This document shows positions 7,631 to 16,455 of a stretch of 38,186 nucleotides of DNA, in pieces. The position numbers were made by a program, and so were the translations under genes. How positions within the stretch are numbered: the stretch's first letter is position 1; every line of letters starts with the position of its first letter. The stretch is from Prevotella sp. (GTDB lineage: Bacteria > Bacteroidota > Bacteroidia > Bacteroidales > Bacteroidaceae): NCBI GenBank assembly GCA_022511075.1, contig JAFLSE010000004.1, positions 1 through 38,186 on the forward strand, written 5' to 3'. The notes under the pieces were generated by a model. It saw nothing but the letters and a program-made list of their open reading frames with translations. It was not told where the DNA came from and ran no database searches.

Positions 7631-10591
7631 TTAGAATCTTCCCGGTCCGCCAAAGCCGCCACGGTTGCGGTTACCGCCGCCAAAGCCTCCGCGCTGCATG
7701 CCGCCACCGAAACCGCTGCCATTGTTATTTCCCGTATTAGCCTGCTTGCCTCCAAAGAGGTTTAGGCGATATATGACATGGAGCATTGCGTATGAGTTGA
7801 TTGCATTGTACTCCGTATCGGTACGACGATAAGCGTCGACGGTACGACTGAAATTGCTTTGTTGCTTCAGTATATCATAGAACTGCAATGTTACTGTGAG
7901 CGTCTTTCCCTTCAGCATCGACTGGCTCAACTGGGCATTCCATATAAGTTCGTTGGTGTTCATCGACTCATCGGCATATCCGCGGCGCGAGTTCATAGAG
8001 ATGTTCGTGTTAAACGTCGTCCCCCAAGGCAACTGCAGATTGGTGGAAGCACCGTATGAGAAATTCCATGTGTCGAGGTCGCTCTGGCTCTGCAACTCAT
8101 TGCGTGAGTGGGTATAGTTTAGCGAGCCGTTAAGCTCAAACTCAATCCATGTGTTGCGATAGCTTGCTGCTATGCGCTCTCCCCATGTAGTTGAACGTGT
8201 CACGTTCTTGTCGGCAACCGCACTCTTGTCAAGATTGATATAGCCCACATAGTGATTGTAGCGCACACGAGTGAACGTATTTACGTTGAAATAACCGGCA
8301 GTGTCTATCGACGTGTTGAACATAAATGCTCCATTGATATTCCAGTTTCCGTTGATGTTCTCCGGACGCGACAGGCTTCCACCAGTCACGGGGTCGTAGG
8401 TAACGCAGTTGCTTATACTGTTGTTGGTGGTTTGGAAATTAACGTGCGCCATTACAGCCCTCTGATGGTTTTGGATATAATTGTTATAGAACAGTCGGAA
8501 CTCCTGCGTAAACGAAGGCTTCAGTCCGCTGTTACCCGTCTTAATATCAAGAGGATTGCTGTCGTCATACACCTCAAGCAGGTCGTTCATCGACGGTTGC
8601 TCCGTGTAGCCATAGTAGTTGAAACGCAACTGGCTCACCTTGCTGAATTTCCAGCGGAAGTCGGCTGTAGGTGTTATATTGAATACACTGCGCTTCACGA
8701 TTGTGTCCATACCTTGATACTTATATTTGAAATCGGTGCTCTGTGGCTGAAACTTCACACCCACGTTAAGGTTATACGCCTCGCGTATAACGCGCAACTG
8801 CAATTCATAATCTTGTATATAGTTCTTATATTGCGAGAACTTGCTCAAGTTCTCGTCAACATAGCTTTCCAACGGGTTAGGCAGCTTCACAAGATAGTCG
8901 TCCCAACCACGATAGCGTGGAGTCATTCCGGCAAAGAGCATTTCATTGCTGAAATCGTAGGTTGTACGGTCGCTCTTGGTGTACTTGTATTGGAAATTGT
9001 AAGAGAACTGCAAGTATGTTGCCTTCATTATCGGCTCGCTATACGTAATTCGCGCATTGTAGTTGTAGTTTTTCGTAGGCGTTACGTTATAGCGGTTTGT
9101 CTGATACGACGAATCCACTACAGCACCTGTGTTCGGGTCTACCATCTTCTTTTGGTAGAGAATAGCATCATTATTGGTGAGGCTGTTCGACTCTCCCTTG
9201 GTGTATGCGGCATTGACACGCAGGGTAAGGTTTCTGCCGTTATTGTTCAGGCGACGGTTGAACTGCAACATTCCTCGCAAGTTATTTGACTCGCTATACG
9301 AAAGACTGCGGTTGTTTGTAAGGTTCACCTTGTTCTCACTGTCTATGTCGTCGATATCGTTCAACGGATCCATCACGAACTTGTATGGGTCGTCGTTGAA
9401 TGTTGCACTGCGGCTCACATTCAGACCATCGGAAGTGGACAGACTAAACGTAGGACGGAACAGGATGTTTGTCATTGTGTCAGGTTTCCACTCCAAACGG
9501 AACTGACCGTTCCATGAGTTGCTGCGGGTATCATTCTGTCCTGTTCTGTTTGAGAACGAGCCCGCTGTCGTTATGAAGTTCTGGGTGGAAGTTCTTGAGA
9601 AGGCATCACCGTTGCTATGGTTCCAACGCACACTACCATTAAGGATAACCTTGTCCTTCTTCTCGTAGTTTAAGTTCACACCTGCCATTTTGGTGGTCAT
9701 AAGTCCGTTGCTGTTGCGCCCGTTTCTGCCAAAGCCGCCTCCACCACCTGGGAAGCCCATATCATTCACGTTGTTGGCACTGCCAAAGCCCATTATCTTC
9801 AGGTCTTCATTGAAGTATGCGCCCATACCACGCGAAGAGTATCTGTCGCTCGTACCTCCGGCTATGTCCACATTGGCCATGACACCTTTGTTCATACCTT
9901 TCTTTATACCGAAGTCGAGTACAGTCTCTTCCTCACCGTCGTCGATACCACTCACACGAGCAAGGTCGCTCTTTTGGTCATAGCTTCTCACTCGCTCTAT
10001 TATAGATGTAGGAAGGTTTTTCAGTGCCGTCTTGGTGTCGCCCACCATAAACTCCTTACCGTCGACGAGTATCTTTTTCACGGTCTTACCGTTCATGGTT
10101 ATCGTTCCGTCGTCGCTCACTTCTGCTCCAGGCAGACGCTTCACAAGCTCTTCTACCACACTACCCTCTGGAGTGCGGTATGCAGAAGCATTATATACAA
10201 AGGTGTCTTCGTTTACGGTGACTTTCTTTGCCTGTCCAGTTGCAACAACGCCTTTCAGCATAATGGCATCTGCTTCCATTGGCACATTACCCAAGGCTTG
10301 GTTTGCACCATTCTTTATAGTTATTTCCTTTGTCAGATTTTTGTAGCCTACACTACTCACTTTCAACACATATTGTCCATTTGCAGGAGCTACTACCTTG
10401 AAGTTACCATTCATATCGGTAGTCACGCCTTGTACGAGTGTGCTGTCGGTCTTCAACAGCTTTATTGTGGCACCTATCATCCCTTCGCCACTACTCTTGT
10501 CCGTAATCTTTCCGCTTATGGTGCGTTGGGCATTTACTCCCAATGCCACCAAAGCCATAATCATAGCAAATACAAATCGTTTAATCGACAT
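7631..10591 (-). CDS. TonB-receptor-like outer membrane beta-barrel protein (OMP_b-brl_3 type)
   Basis: An 986-aa outer membrane protein. A signal peptide (1-21, ending NA before Gln22) is followed by a carboxypeptidase-regulatory-like beta-sandwich (about 23-105). A plug-like domain (about 115-235) contains VVEELVKRLPGAEV and KKILVDGKEF. A long C-terminal barrel of alternating aromatic-rich strands follows, of the PF14905 type. The fold is that of TonB-dependent receptors, but no SusD partner is adjacent and the cargo is unknown. Two glycine-rich stretches stand out: an internal loop GFPGGGGGFGRNGRN (about 278-292) and a tail after the last strand (about 949-986) rich in GGF, GGG and RGG. 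It is a lone gene between the uxu operon and ftsB, and I see no convincing promoter upstream. Confidence 0.88.
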   Translation of the reverse strand: MSIKRFVFAMIMALVALGVNAQRTISGKITDKSSGEGMIGATIKLLKTDSTLVQGVTTDMNGNFKVVAPANGQYVLKVSSVGYKNLTKEITIKNGANQALGNVPMEADAIMLKGVVATGQAKKVTVNEDTFVYNASAYRTPEGSVVEELVKRLPGAEVSDDGTITMNGKTVKKILVDGKEFMVGDTKTALKNLPTSIIERVRSYDQKSDLARVSGIDDGEEETVLDFGIKKGMNKGVMANVDIAGGTSDRYSSRGMGAYFNEDLKIMGFGSANNVNDMGFPGGGGGFGRNGRNSNGLMTTKMAGVNLNYEKKDKVILNGSVRWNHSNGDAFSRTSTQNFITTAGSFSNRTGQNDTRSNSWNGQFRLEWKPDTMTNILFRPTFSLSTSDGLNVSRSATFNDDPYKFVMDPLNDIDDIDSENKVNLTNNRSLSYSESNNLRGMLQFNRRLNNNGRNLTLRVNAAYTKGESNSLTNNDAILYQKKMVDPNTGAVVDSSYQTNRYNVTPTKNYNYNARITYSEPIMKATYLQFSYNFQYKYTKSDRTTYDFSNEMLFAGMTPRYRGWDDYLVKLPNPLESYVDENLSKFSQYKNYIQDYELQLRVIREAYNLNVGVKFQPQSTDFKYKYQGMDTIVKRSVFNITPTADFRWKFSKVSQLRFNYYGYTEQPSMNDLLEVYDDSNPLDIKTGNSGLKPSFTQEFRLFYNNYIQNHQRAVMAHVNFQTTNNSISNCVTYDPVTGGSLSRPENINGNWNINGAFMFNTSIDTAGYFNVNTFTRVRYNHYVGYINLDKSAVADKNVTRSTTWGERIAASYRNTWIEFELNGSLNYTHSRNELQSQSDLDTWNFSYGASTNLQLPWGTTFNTNISMNSRRGYADESMNTNELIWNAQLSQSMLKGKTLTVTLQFYDILKQQSNFSRTVDAYRRTDTEYNAINSYAMLHVIYRLNLFGGKQANTGNNNGSGFGGGMQRGGFGGGNRNRGGFGGPGRF

Positions 10592-10732
10592 CTTTATATT
10601 ATCCTTATTTTTCTATATACACTATCTTTCTGACGCATTTGGTGCCGATATGTTTAACCCCAATACAATCATATTCCGACAAAAAGCTTGATATTTTCGG
10701 TATTTTATGTGCCTTTAACAGTTTTTTAGAGG

Positions 10733-12004
10733 TTATGGGCGACATAATGCCATACAAACCCTATCCTGAAAGTTGCGTCCGTTTTTAGCGTTGAGCACTC
10801 CCTGGTTTATGATGCAGAAGCAAAGTTCGTGCCCGTTTGCTGCTGTGCAATATCCGGCAAGCGATGTTATACCTGTCAAAGTACCTGTCTTGGCACGCAC
10901 GTTGTCAGCAGCAAAAGTGCCTGTCATACGTTTCTTCAATGTTCCATCCACACCTGCTATGGGCAGCGACTCATACAAATGAGAGAATATCGTGGAATTG
11001 CGGTAGGCATATCGCAGGAACATTACCTCAAGTTCGGGTGTCACATAGTTGTAGAGCGAAAGTCCCGAGCCATCCACAATCTTATACGAGGAAGATTTTA
11101 TGCCAAGCTTTCTCATAAGGTTGCCAATGTATGAAACGGCATTCTTCGCCGTGGCAGGGGCATTTGTCCCAAACGCCGCCATCTGGTACAGCATCGACTC
11201 TGCATAAAGGTTGTTGCTGTCCTTCATCATCTTCATCAGTATCTGGTCGAGGCTGTGAAAACGGCTGCATATCACGCGTGCGCCGTTGGGGATACAACCC
11301 TGCGACCTTGTGGTTTCAACTACAATACCAAAGTTGCGCAACTGTTCCTCGAACTTCTCCACAAACACATCCTTGCCAGATACGAGCAAGGGAGACAGTA
11401 TGGGATTATCATCGTCCCAACACCAACCCTCGCCAAACTCCTTGTTATCCTTGAAACTCTTGTCGGCTACAATCATACCCCTTATCGTGTCAACACCCAG
11501 TCGTACTACGCTTTCCACGAAAGCCCTCATATCGTCGTTGCCGAACATTGGGTCCATTCCGCCCACACAATAAAGGTTGCCATTGAGCACATTATCCCTT
11601 ATTTCACCATAATAATATAAAGAGGTACGGAACTGGTAGGAACCGCCCAACTTGTCTATGGCTGTAATAGCAGTAATGTTTTTCAGAATACTGGCAGGAC
11701 GCATCATCTGCCGTTCGTTCTTGCAGTATAACGCACTGTCGGCTGTCAGGTCGTAGACCATCAGTCCCAACTGCGAAGTGTTGAACATAGGATGAGCCAC
11801 AAGTTGGTCAAGTCGTGCCACGATATTGGCGGGCCACTCCAGCTGAAGGTTGCCAACAATGGTGTCTGCCATCATCGACTCCATTGACACGGAGTCGGCA
11901 TTCACGGTATACACTGCCAAACGTTCGTCCTCGTCTATAATCTGCGCGAGGACGAACGTTGGCAATACAGTAAGAATTAATAATAGATATATCCTTCGTA
12001 TCAT
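10733..12004 (-). CDS. dacB: D-alanyl-D-alanine carboxypeptidase/endopeptidase, PBP4 type
   Basis: A periplasmic peptidase S13 enzyme that trims peptidoglycan stem peptides and may cut cross-links; 423 aa from the start used. It has a signal peptide (1-20, ending VLA before Gln21). The three penicillin-binding motifs appear in order: SILK (105-108, nucleophile Ser105), SNN (263-265) and KTG (372-374). The long spacing between SxxK and SxN is characteristic of the PBP4 insert domains. The open frame runs on to 12106 inside the upstream gene, but the ATG at 12004 gives a clean signal peptide and lies 5 bp after the UxuB stop. Its place at the end of a hexuronate operon is unexpected. Confidence 0.9.
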   Translation of the reverse strand: MIRRIYLLLILTVLPTFVLAQIIDEDERLAVYTVNADSVSMESMMADTIVGNLQLEWPANIVARLDQLVAHPMFNTSQLGLMVYDLTADSALYCKNERQMMRPASILKNITAITAIDKLGGSYQFRTSLYYYGEIRDNVLNGNLYCVGGMDPMFGNDDMRAFVESVVRLGVDTIRGMIVADKSFKDNKEFGEGWCWDDDNPILSPLLVSGKDVFVEKFEEQLRNFGIVVETTRSQGCIPNGARVICSRFHSLDQILMKMMKDSNNLYAESMLYQMAAFGTNAPATAKNAVSYIGNLMRKLGIKSSSYKIVDGSGLSLYNYVTPELEVMFLRYAYRNSTIFSHLYESLPIAGVDGTLKKRMTGTFAADNVRAKTGTLTGITSLAGYCTAANGHELCFCIINQGVLNAKNGRNFQDRVCMALCRP

Positions 12005-12009
12005 TTCTT

Positions 12010-12819
12010 TTACATAGCGTAGGCGTTGAAACCGCCGTCTACCACAGCCACCGTTCCTGTAACGAACTTGGCGGCATCGCTCATCAGATAATGTATAGTG
12101 CCGCAAAGTTCCTCCGGCTCACCCATACGTCCGAAAGGTGTATGGCGGATAACATCCTGACCACGCTGTGTGTACGAGCCGTCAGGATTGGTAAGCAGTG
12201 CGCGGTTTTGCTCTGTGATGAAGAAGCCAGGCGCAATGGCGTTTACACGTATGCCCTCACCGAATTTCTTTGCACACTCTGCTGCCATAAACTCCGTGAA
12301 GTTGCTGATACCTGCCTTCGCAGCGGCATAGCCACACACACGGGTTATCGGACGGAACGCTGCCATCGACGAGAAATTGATAATCGAGCCCTTACCTGCT
12401 GCCACCATAGGTTTCAGGAATATCTGTGTAGGAATCACCGTTCCTGTAAGATTGAGCTGGAGCACCTTTTGGAACTCTTCCGTCTTCAGGTCGAAGAATG
12501 TCTGGTCGGGAGAGATTATCGCACCGGCTACATTTCCGCCGGCAGCATTGAGCAGCGTGTCCACCTTGCCGTACTTGGCAACGATATCGTCGCAGTTCTT
12601 CTGCACAACCTCGGCGTTCAGCACATCTGTCTGCATAAACTCGCAAGCACCACCTTCAGCACATATATCAGCGGCAATCTTATTGCCCACCTCTGCGTTG
12701 CGACCAAGAATTATCACCTTTGCACCTTCCTGTGCAAGATATTTCGCTATTGCACGACCAAGCACTCCTGTGCCGCCCGTGATAACTACAACATAGTCTT
12801 TTATATCAAATAAGTTCAT
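12010..12819 (-). CDS. uxuB: SDR-family D-mannonate (fructuronate) oxidoreductase
   Basis: The predicted reaction is NAD(P)H-dependent interconversion of D-fructuronate and D-mannonate, the step before UxuA in glucuronate breakdown. It is a 269-aa classical short-chain dehydrogenase with nucleotide motif TGGTGVLG (14-21), NAAG (91-94) and the catalytic set Ser150/151, Tyr164 and Lys168 (YAAAK). It is not the long-chain UxuB of E. coli but the SDR form found beside uxuA in Bacteroidota and Firmicutes. The substrate assignment rests on this neighbourhood; the sequence alone supports only an SDR. It lies 23 bp after uxuA and 5 bp before the PBP4 gene. Confidence 0.85.
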   Translation of the reverse strand: MNLFDIKDYVVVITGGTGVLGRAIAKYLAQEGAKVIILGRNAEVGNKIAADICAEGGACEFMQTDVLNAEVVQKNCDDIVAKYGKVDTLLNAAGGNVAGAIISPDQTFFDLKTEEFQKVLQLNLTGTVIPTQIFLKPMVAAGKGSIINFSSMAAFRPITRVCGYAAAKAGISNFTEFMAAECAKKFGEGIRVNAIAPGFFITEQNRALLTNPDGSYTQRGQDVIRHTPFGRMGEPEELCGTIHYLMSDAAKFVTGTVAVVDGGFNAYAM

Positions 12820-12842
12820 TTCTTTTAATTCATAATTAAGAA

Positions 12843-14027
12843 TTATACATTATATTCAATTCCCAGTTCCCTGTCCACGGTTGCAAGTATTCCCTGCACC
12901 TGTCCCATGGCAAACATTCTGCCGAGGAACGAGTAACCGGCATTGTAGCCACGGTTCTCGTCGCCGAGCATCGTCATTCCGTGGTCTACACGCATAGGCA
13001 GTTTTGGATTCACCTTCTCGAATATCCTTGCCAACTCTATCAGGTCGGCACGTCCGCCGAGGTGGCTTGCCTCCGTAAAGTCGCCATTGGGATAGACATG
13101 GCACGAACGCATATGTACAAACCAAGTACGGTCTGCATATTTGCGTGCAAGTTCGGTAACATCGTTGTGCGCTCCTGCCGATAGTGAGCCGGCACAGAAT
13201 GTCAGTCCGTTGTGCTTGTTGTCAACGGCTTTCAAGAACCACTCTATGTCCTCGTCGCAGGTCACGATGCGAGGCAGACCAAGGATTGGGAATGGCGGGT
13301 CATCAGGGTGAACACACATATACATGTCACACTCCTCGCACACTGGCATTATGGCTGCCAGGAAGTAGCGCATATTCTCACGCAACTTGTCCTTGTCTAT
13401 ATCCTTATAGAGTGCAAGCAGTTGGCGGAACAGCTCCACTGGGTGCTCGTCGTCTTCCTTTATATTACCGCTTACAAAGCCCTGTGTCTTTACTATAATA
13501 TTCTCTACGAGTTTGTGGTCCTCCTCCGGAGTCATCTTCTCCTTTAGTTTCTCCACTTCAGCCAACACCTCTGCCGACCAGTCTTTTTCTGCTCCTTCAC
13601 GCTTCAGGATATGTATATCAAAGTATGCAAACTGTGCATGTGAGAAGAACAGGTTTGACGTGCCATTAGGGTTGGGGTGCAGCAAGTCCGTACGTGCCCA
13701 GTCGAGCACAGGCATAAAGTTGTAGCAGATAGTGTGTATTCCCTCTGCCGACAGGTTGCGCAGGCTCTCCTTGTAGTTTTCTATCAGTTGGTCGCGGTCC
13801 TCGCCTCCGTATTTTATGCTCTCGCATACGGGAAGGCTCTCAACCACCGACCAACGCATTCCGTAGCTTTCTATATACTCACGCAAGTCGCGTATCTTCT
13901 CGCGCGTCCATATCTCTCCGTTAGGCACATCGTGCAGGGCGGTAACAATGCCCTCCACACCTATTTCCTTAAGCATAGCAAGCGTTATCTTATCGTTCTT
14001 GCCAAACCATCTCCAAGTTCTTTCCAT
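12843..14027 (-). CDS. uxuA: Mannonate dehydratase UxuA
   Basis: UxuA removes water from D-mannonate to form 2-keto-3-deoxygluconate in hexuronate catabolism. At 394 aa it has normal length and a TIM-barrel family signature throughout. Visible blocks include an N-terminal MERTWRWFGKNDKITL, LHDVPNGEIW, a CVHPDDPPFPILGLPRI segment, FCAGSLSAGAHND, VHMRSCHVYPNGDFTEASHLGG and the late RVDHGMTMLGDE. The His, Cys and Asp residues in these blocks are the expected divalent-metal ligands. It starts 6 bp after a small unknown gene and is followed by the SDR UxuB, so the operon handles uronates released from plant or host glycans. The isomerase UxaC and KDG kinase/aldolase are not in the window. Confidence 0.95.
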   Translation of the reverse strand: MERTWRWFGKNDKITLAMLKEIGVEGIVTALHDVPNGEIWTREKIRDLREYIESYGMRWSVVESLPVCESIKYGGEDRDQLIENYKESLRNLSAEGIHTICYNFMPVLDWARTDLLHPNPNGTSNLFFSHAQFAYFDIHILKREGAEKDWSAEVLAEVEKLKEKMTPEEDHKLVENIIVKTQGFVSGNIKEDDEHPVELFRQLLALYKDIDKDKLRENMRYFLAAIMPVCEECDMYMCVHPDDPPFPILGLPRIVTCDEDIEWFLKAVDNKHNGLTFCAGSLSAGAHNDVTELARKYADRTWFVHMRSCHVYPNGDFTEASHLGGRADLIELARIFEKVNPKLPMRVDHGMTMLGDENRGYNAGYSFLGRMFAMGQVQGILATVDRELGIEYNV

Positions 14028-14033
14028 AATAAT

Positions 14034-14333
14034 TTATTGTAAGGTTTTAGTTAAAAATTCATCAGGTGTATAGACAAGTAATACTTTTTCTTTTTCTGCC
14101 TCAAAGTCAAAACCTTCAGGTGCTGCTCCCAACGTCATTGCAAGAATTTCAGGAGAAGGCTGCCTGTCCTTGGATATTTTTGGAAATACAAGTTTGCTAT
14201 CATGGCTATTTGTATCAGTAGTTGCCGATTCATACAATTTATCAGCCAACCACTTCTTGTTGTCATTGCTTAATGTCTTGACCAAGTTATATATGATGTT
14301 CCAAACAACATCTAAGGATAAAGTAGCATTCAT
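14034..14333 (-). CDS. Small protein of unknown function leading the uxu operon
   Basis: A 99-aa soluble protein that I do not recognise. The N-terminal 1-36 looks helical and amphipathic (VVWNIIYNLVKTLSNDNKKWLADKLYE), resembling the oligomerising part of small Bacteroidota antitoxin-like proteins. The middle is Ser/Asp-rich, and the end (YTPDEFLTKTLQ) is acidic to neutral. No toxin gene is adjacent; the next gene is uxuA, 6 bp away. It carries the operon's promoter (TAACTTTG at 14356-14363) with a leader of about 16 nt. A regulatory role in the operon is possible but unsupported. Confidence 0.65.
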   Translation of the reverse strand: MNATLSLDVVWNIIYNLVKTLSNDNKKWLADKLYESATTDTNSHDSKLVFPKISKDRQPSPEILAMTLGAAPEGFDFEAEKEKVLLVYTPDEFLTKTLQ

Positions 14334-14355
14334 AACAAATACATTATTGGTTACG

Positions 14356-14363
14356 CAAAGTTA
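14356..14363 (-). promoter_or_regulatory. -7 box of the uxu operon promoter
   Basis: Minus strand TAACTTTG (14363-14356) matches the -7 consensus. No TTTG lies at the expected distance upstream. A near-palindrome AACGC-TT-GCGTT (14379-14390) sits close to where the -33 box would be, which would suit an activator- or repressor-controlled promoter. Confidence 0.45.
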
Positions 14364-14479
14364 CATTATTTTTTTTAGAACGCTTGCGTTTGCATAAAAT
14401 TTATTGTATTATTTAACATTTTCACTTAGGTGGCTTATAAATAATGATTGTAAAAGTAGCATAAAACACAAAAAATGAG

Positions 14480-14487
14480 TAACTTTG
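14480..14487 (+). promoter_or_regulatory. -7 box close to the comEC start
   Basis: TAACTTTG at 14480-14487 matches the -7 consensus. The comEC ATG begins only 8 bases later (14495), so a transcript from this box would have almost no leader. No TTTG is present 19-21 bases upstream. Confidence 0.4.
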
Positions 14488-14494
14488 TGCTCAA

Positions 14495-16006
14495 ATGAAT
14501 ATACTACAAGACATTTTCCTGCGCTATCCTGCCATTCCCGTGGCGGTGAGTCTTGTTGTCGGGATATTGGTCGGAGAAAGATGGCAATATACGGAAACGT
14601 GGATTGTCTTAGCGCTTGTGTCGGCTGCGACTTCTGCCATTCTGCACAGGCACAGCAAAATAATGTCAACAACAATACTTGCTGGCTTTTGCTGCATCGG
14701 CGCATTCCTTGCAAGCAGACAGCAAGAGAAAATGAACATAACCTTACCGAAAGGCGAAATAACATACGAGGCTGTAGTTATAACCGAGGCAAGGGAACAC
14801 CCAAAGACATGGAGCGCAGATATAGCGATAGTCTCGGGAATAATGAAAGGCAGGACGGTCAAAGCATACTTCTCGAAGAAGGCAGGAAAGCCACCCGTAC
14901 CTACAACACGTTTCAAAGCAACATCCGCACTGACATTGCCACAAAACAGCGATAACGACAAGTTTGACTTTTCCCTCTACCTTCGCCGCCACGGGATATG
15001 CGCCACTACGTTCATTGCCCCATGGAAATACAAGCAGACAGGATTCGACACCGACGGACTATCAAAGACCACAGCGGTAACAGCACGCCTGCGCCTTATG
15101 AGATTAGCGCTTTTAAGCAAGATAGAAACATGGGGACTGCATAAAGACACTGAAGCACTTGTTGCCGGCGTTGCTCTGGGACAAAGGAATGCCATAAGCC
15201 GTGAAATGCGCGACACATACTCACAGGCAGGAGCAGCGCACATCTTGGCACTTTCAGGACTGCACCTCGGCATAATATGGGCTATGTTCGGGATATTCAG
15301 CATAGGGCGGTGGCGCACGTTGGGCATAATGCTGTCGCTGCCTACCATTTGGGCATATACAATGCTCGTAGGCTTGCCGTCCTCGGCAGTAAGGGCTGCC
15401 ATAATGCTCACTATATGCTCCGTAGCAAGCCTCACGGGCAGGCGTGGTGCATCACTCAATGCCCTTGCCTTTGCAGCAATAATTATTCTGATAGCCAATC
15501 CCGTTGCCGTTCACGACCTCGGAGTGCAATTGTCATTCTCTGCCGTGGCGTTTATCCTTGTCTTTACATCGCCATTCACAAACATAGTATCAAGAGAATG
15601 GCAGATGCGCCACCGCATCATAAGCAAACTTTGGCAGATGTGCGTACTAACAACAGTTGCAAACATAGGTACACTGCCTTTGATAGCCTACAATTTCTCG
15701 CGCGTACCTTTGTATACCATAGCCACCAATCTCGTGGCAATACCTCTCGTAACCATTCTGCTGTGGCTTTTCGTGGTGTGTATGCTGCTGATGGTTATGG
15801 GAATACCGGAAATGATATTCAAAAATGCCGCATGGCTGCTCGACAACACAGCATCCTGCCTTAACAAAAGTATGGAACTTGTTGCATCGATGCCATATTC
15901 CTCAATCGACGGAATCAACATCTCCGCAATGCAGACAATAATACTCTATTGCTTTTTATTATGCATCTCCTTTAGTTTGTTGAAGTCCTGCCATGCCGGA
16001 GAATAA
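14495..16006 (+). CDS. comEC: ComEC/Rec2-family DNA-uptake channel protein
   Basis: A polytopic inner-membrane protein of the competence family that moves single-stranded DNA into the cytoplasm; 503 aa. Two or three N-terminal hydrophobic segments (about 12-72) precede a DUF4131-like soluble region (about 80-180). The Competence domain (PF03772, about 220-490) carries the signature HILALSGLHLGI (249-260) and several more membrane helices. The C-terminal metallo-beta-lactamase-like nuclease domain of B. subtilis ComEC (776 aa) is absent, as the protein ends soon after the last helix. Its last 61 bp overlap the 3' end of rlpA on the other strand. It is one of only three plus-strand genes in the window. 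Confidence 0.9.
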   Translation: MNILQDIFLRYPAIPVAVSLVVGILVGERWQYTETWIVLALVSAATSAILHRHSKIMSTTILAGFCCIGAFLASRQQEKMNITLPKGEITYEAVVITEAREHPKTWSADIAIVSGIMKGRTVKAYFSKKAGKPPVPTTRFKATSALTLPQNSDNDKFDFSLYLRRHGICATTFIAPWKYKQTGFDTDGLSKTTAVTARLRLMRLALLSKIETWGLHKDTEALVAGVALGQRNAISREMRDTYSQAGAAHILALSGLHLGIIWAMFGIFSIGRWRTLGIMLSLPTIWAYTMLVGLPSSAVRAAIMLTICSVASLTGRRGASLNALAFAAIIILIANPVAVHDLGVQLSFSAVAFILVFTSPFTNIVSREWQMRHRIISKLWQMCVLTTVANIGTLPLIAYNFSRVPLYTIATNLVAIPLVTILLWLFVVCMLLMVMGIPEMIFKNAAWLLDNTASCLNKSMELVASMPYSSIDGINISAMQTIILYCFLLCISFSLLKSCHAGE

Positions 16007-16455
16007 TCATCGCCGTTGTCATTAAGTTCAAAGTCCATTTCAGGCAACAGGTTCTTTTCTTCCATGCGGAATGGTATCACCACATCGTCGGCTGGCTCTA
16101 CAAGCACCGATGCAATACCCTGCGAGAGCATTCCTATCTCCTTGGCTGCTGCATACGAAAGGTCAATAACCCTGCCACGCCTGAACGGGCCACGGTCGAT
16201 AACCCTTACAATTACCCACTTCTTGTTGCCTAAGTTCGTAACTTTCAGCAACGTGCCGAAAGGATAGGTGCGGTGGGCACACACCATACTATCGTTATTA
16301 AGTCGTTCGCCGCTACTCGTTCGTGCTCCTGTAGCGCGCTTTGAATAATATGAGGCCTTACCCCTCTGCTGCTGTGCATGCAGAGAGGCAAAGCCCATAA
16401 TCGTAATAATCAACGTAAGTGCCGCCCTTATTATGGTACTACCCTTAAACAACAC
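15946..16455 (-). CDS. rlpA: RlpA-like double-psi beta-barrel septal lytic transglycosylase
   Basis: RlpA-type proteins cut glycan strands that lack stem peptides during septation. The protein is 169 aa. It has a signal peptide (about 1-27, ending LHA before Gln28) and a DPBB domain (about 32-114) with GKASYYSKRATGARTSSGE, the conserved AHRTYPFGTLLKVTN block and DRGPF..GRVIDLS with the catalytic-type Asp. A short acidic tail follows, with no SPOR domain, so septal targeting by denuded glycan is not evident. The start is a GTG at 16455 inside the last codons of gdhA (11-bp overlap); starting there keeps the Lys/Arg n-region of the signal peptide. The 3' end overlaps comEC by 61 bp. Confidence 0.85.
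   Translation of the reverse strand: MLFKGSTIIRAALTLIITIMGFASLHAQQQRGKASYYSKRATGARTSSGERLNNDSMVCAHRTYPFGTLLKVTNLGNKKWVIVRVIDRGPFRRGRVIDLSYAAAKEIGMLSQGIASVLVEPADDVVIPFRMEEKNLLPEMDFELNDNGDDYSPAWQDFNKLKEMHNKKQ

Noticed and set aside
8252..9289. A 345-codon open frame on the plus strand
   Set aside because: It is antisense to the outer membrane barrel gene, has no start context, and its composition is that of a shadow frame.
14034..14333. Antitoxin of a toxin-antitoxin pair
   Set aside because: The N-terminus resembles small Bacteroidota antitoxin-like proteins, but no toxin-like gene is adjacent. The neighbour 6 bp away is uxuA.
14356..14487. Inverted repeat CAAAGTTAC / GTAACTTTG flanking the uxu-comEC gap as a possible invertible segment
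   Set aside because: The 9-bp arms are just two divergent -7 boxes with consensus sequence, so the similarity is expected without inversion.
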